The notes under the pieces: model-generated | The model's database searches: none | What the model saw: the letters and a program-made list of their open reading frames with translations, nothing else | Told to the model about the DNA's origin: nothing | Position numbers and translations under genes: made by a program | Shown: positions 63,367-64,000 of the stretch, piece by piece | Position numbering within the stretch: position 1 is the first letter of the stretch | Layout: each line of letters starts with the position of its first letter | Source: Nephrocerus scutellatus | Lineage: Eukaryota > Arthropoda > Insecta > Diptera > Pipunculidae | NCBI GenBank assembly: GCA_947095585.1 | Contig: OX352762.1 | Coordinates: forward strand, 49,089,540-49,153,539 | DNA length: 64,000 nucleotides | Direction of reading: 5' to 3'

Positions 63367-64000
63367 GTTGGACCCTTGTACAAAATGTCGTTCAAAGCCA
63401 ATCAGCTTAATGTTTTGGCTGATGCGTCAAATACTACTCTTAGTTTGGTAGTCCAACTGTCGGGCTTAACAACACAATGATGAGGAATGAAATAATTGGC
63501 ATCCAGAATATCTGCTGGGCGTAGCCTTTCCATGCGTCCCAACGCTTCATATTCGTCCATGTTTTTGGCTTTTGTCTCGCTGAAATCGTCCAGTCTCCAG
63601 AATTTTTCCAAGATTTCTGAGGTTCTTTCGTCTTCTTGTGTATAGATACAGCACATGTTGCAGTAACTGTTGTAACGGTTTCTGCTTTGCCAATGACGAT
63701 CCATCCAAGAACTGTAAAATTCTGCTCCAATGAAGAGATCAAGCCTTCCAGATTTCAGGATCGGGCAGTCTAATGTTGTTTGAAGTTTCCCAATCAGTGA
63801 CATCTAAATCTCGTGATGGTTGCGCTGAGATTATTTGCGGCATTCTTCGATTCTTGTTGAGAAACTTCCTACGGATGATTTCAGGTTAACGTTAACTCGG
63901 GATTTCGAATTTCCAATACGTAGCCTTATTCCTTCAATTGATAAGTGTGATATTGTTGTGGCCAATGATAATTTGTTGAATAATCTCTCTGTCACTAAAT
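63367..64000 (-). pseudogene. pol: BEL/Pao protease and RT start, frameshifted, runs off the window
   Basis: On the minus strand, 64000-63804 reads a protease-region segment (LRIGNSKSRVNVNLKSSVGS). The frame 63803-63402 then has SGRLDLFIGAEFYSS, and after two compensating frame changes (the middle, GWIVIGKAETVTTVTATCAV, lies in another frame) it has EILEKFWRLDDFSE. Next comes YFIPHHCVVKPDSWTTKLRV and VFDASAKT, the hallmark start of BEL/Pao RT. Gag would lie beyond 64000. Confidence 0.8.

Overview
This window looks like transposon-saturated heterochromatin of a brachyceran fly. The clues are an env-carrying gypsy-group errantivirus, a copia element with an initiator-Met-type primer site, an env-carrying BEL/Pao element and short insect-type introns. 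A species cannot be named from the sequence. I see no intact host gene, tRNA, rRNA or CRISPR array. Nearly every base can be assigned to a mobile element or a repeat, and most elements are broken or nested. The labels used here are mine: G1 is a Ty3/gypsy element with a RING-finger ORF before gag; G2 is a second Ty3/gypsy element, probably CsRn1-like; M1 is a 1.1-kb TA-flanked MITE; S1 is a short element with subterminal inverted repeats that sits in A/T tracts, resembling Helentron/DINE non-autonomous elements.

Layout. 1-8716: one G1 copy (terminal region, leader, RING ORF, gag, then decayed pol and 3' terminal region). Its leader-RING-gag start is tandemly duplicated with a 1,939-bp period. 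8579-45009: a higher-order array of composite units. Each unit joins a G1 terminal fragment, S1, G1 leader, M1 and a G2 protease fragment, and the first four repeats share the same G2/G1 breakpoint. Two units carry copies of a CR1/Jockey-like LINE (16797-17904; 21610-24978, minus strand). The stretches 25.1-29.8 kb and 29.8-34.9 kb are a direct duplication in which G2 protease/RT is fused in frame to the G1 gag tail. The last unit contains a PIF/Harbinger-like remnant and AT-rich DNA (38.6-41.4 kb), then the longest G2 copy with its 3' LTR (41.8-45.0 kb).

45010-46445 is an RTE-like LINE fragment (minus). 46460-48170 is an errantiviral env fragment followed by a C-rich minisatellite of about 101 bp whose minus strand reads as a protein repeat. 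48180-57078 is an almost complete errantivirus (LTR, tRNA-Lys-type primer site, gag, pol, env, LTR) with frameshifts and two S1 insertions. 57545-64000 is a BEL/Pao element on the minus strand (LTR, env, integrase, RNase H, RT, protease, continuing past the window). It is split by a compact 2.65-kb copia element with matching 165-bp LTRs and a GAACT target duplication.

Nesting gives a relative order. S1 inserted into G1 terminal sequence, G1 leader and the errantivirus; M1 lies at the G1-leader/G2 junction; the composite then expanded by tandem duplication; the LINE entered an S1 copy; copia entered BEL/Pao. Because the copies are so similar, several element boundaries (notably the G1 LTR) are approximate.
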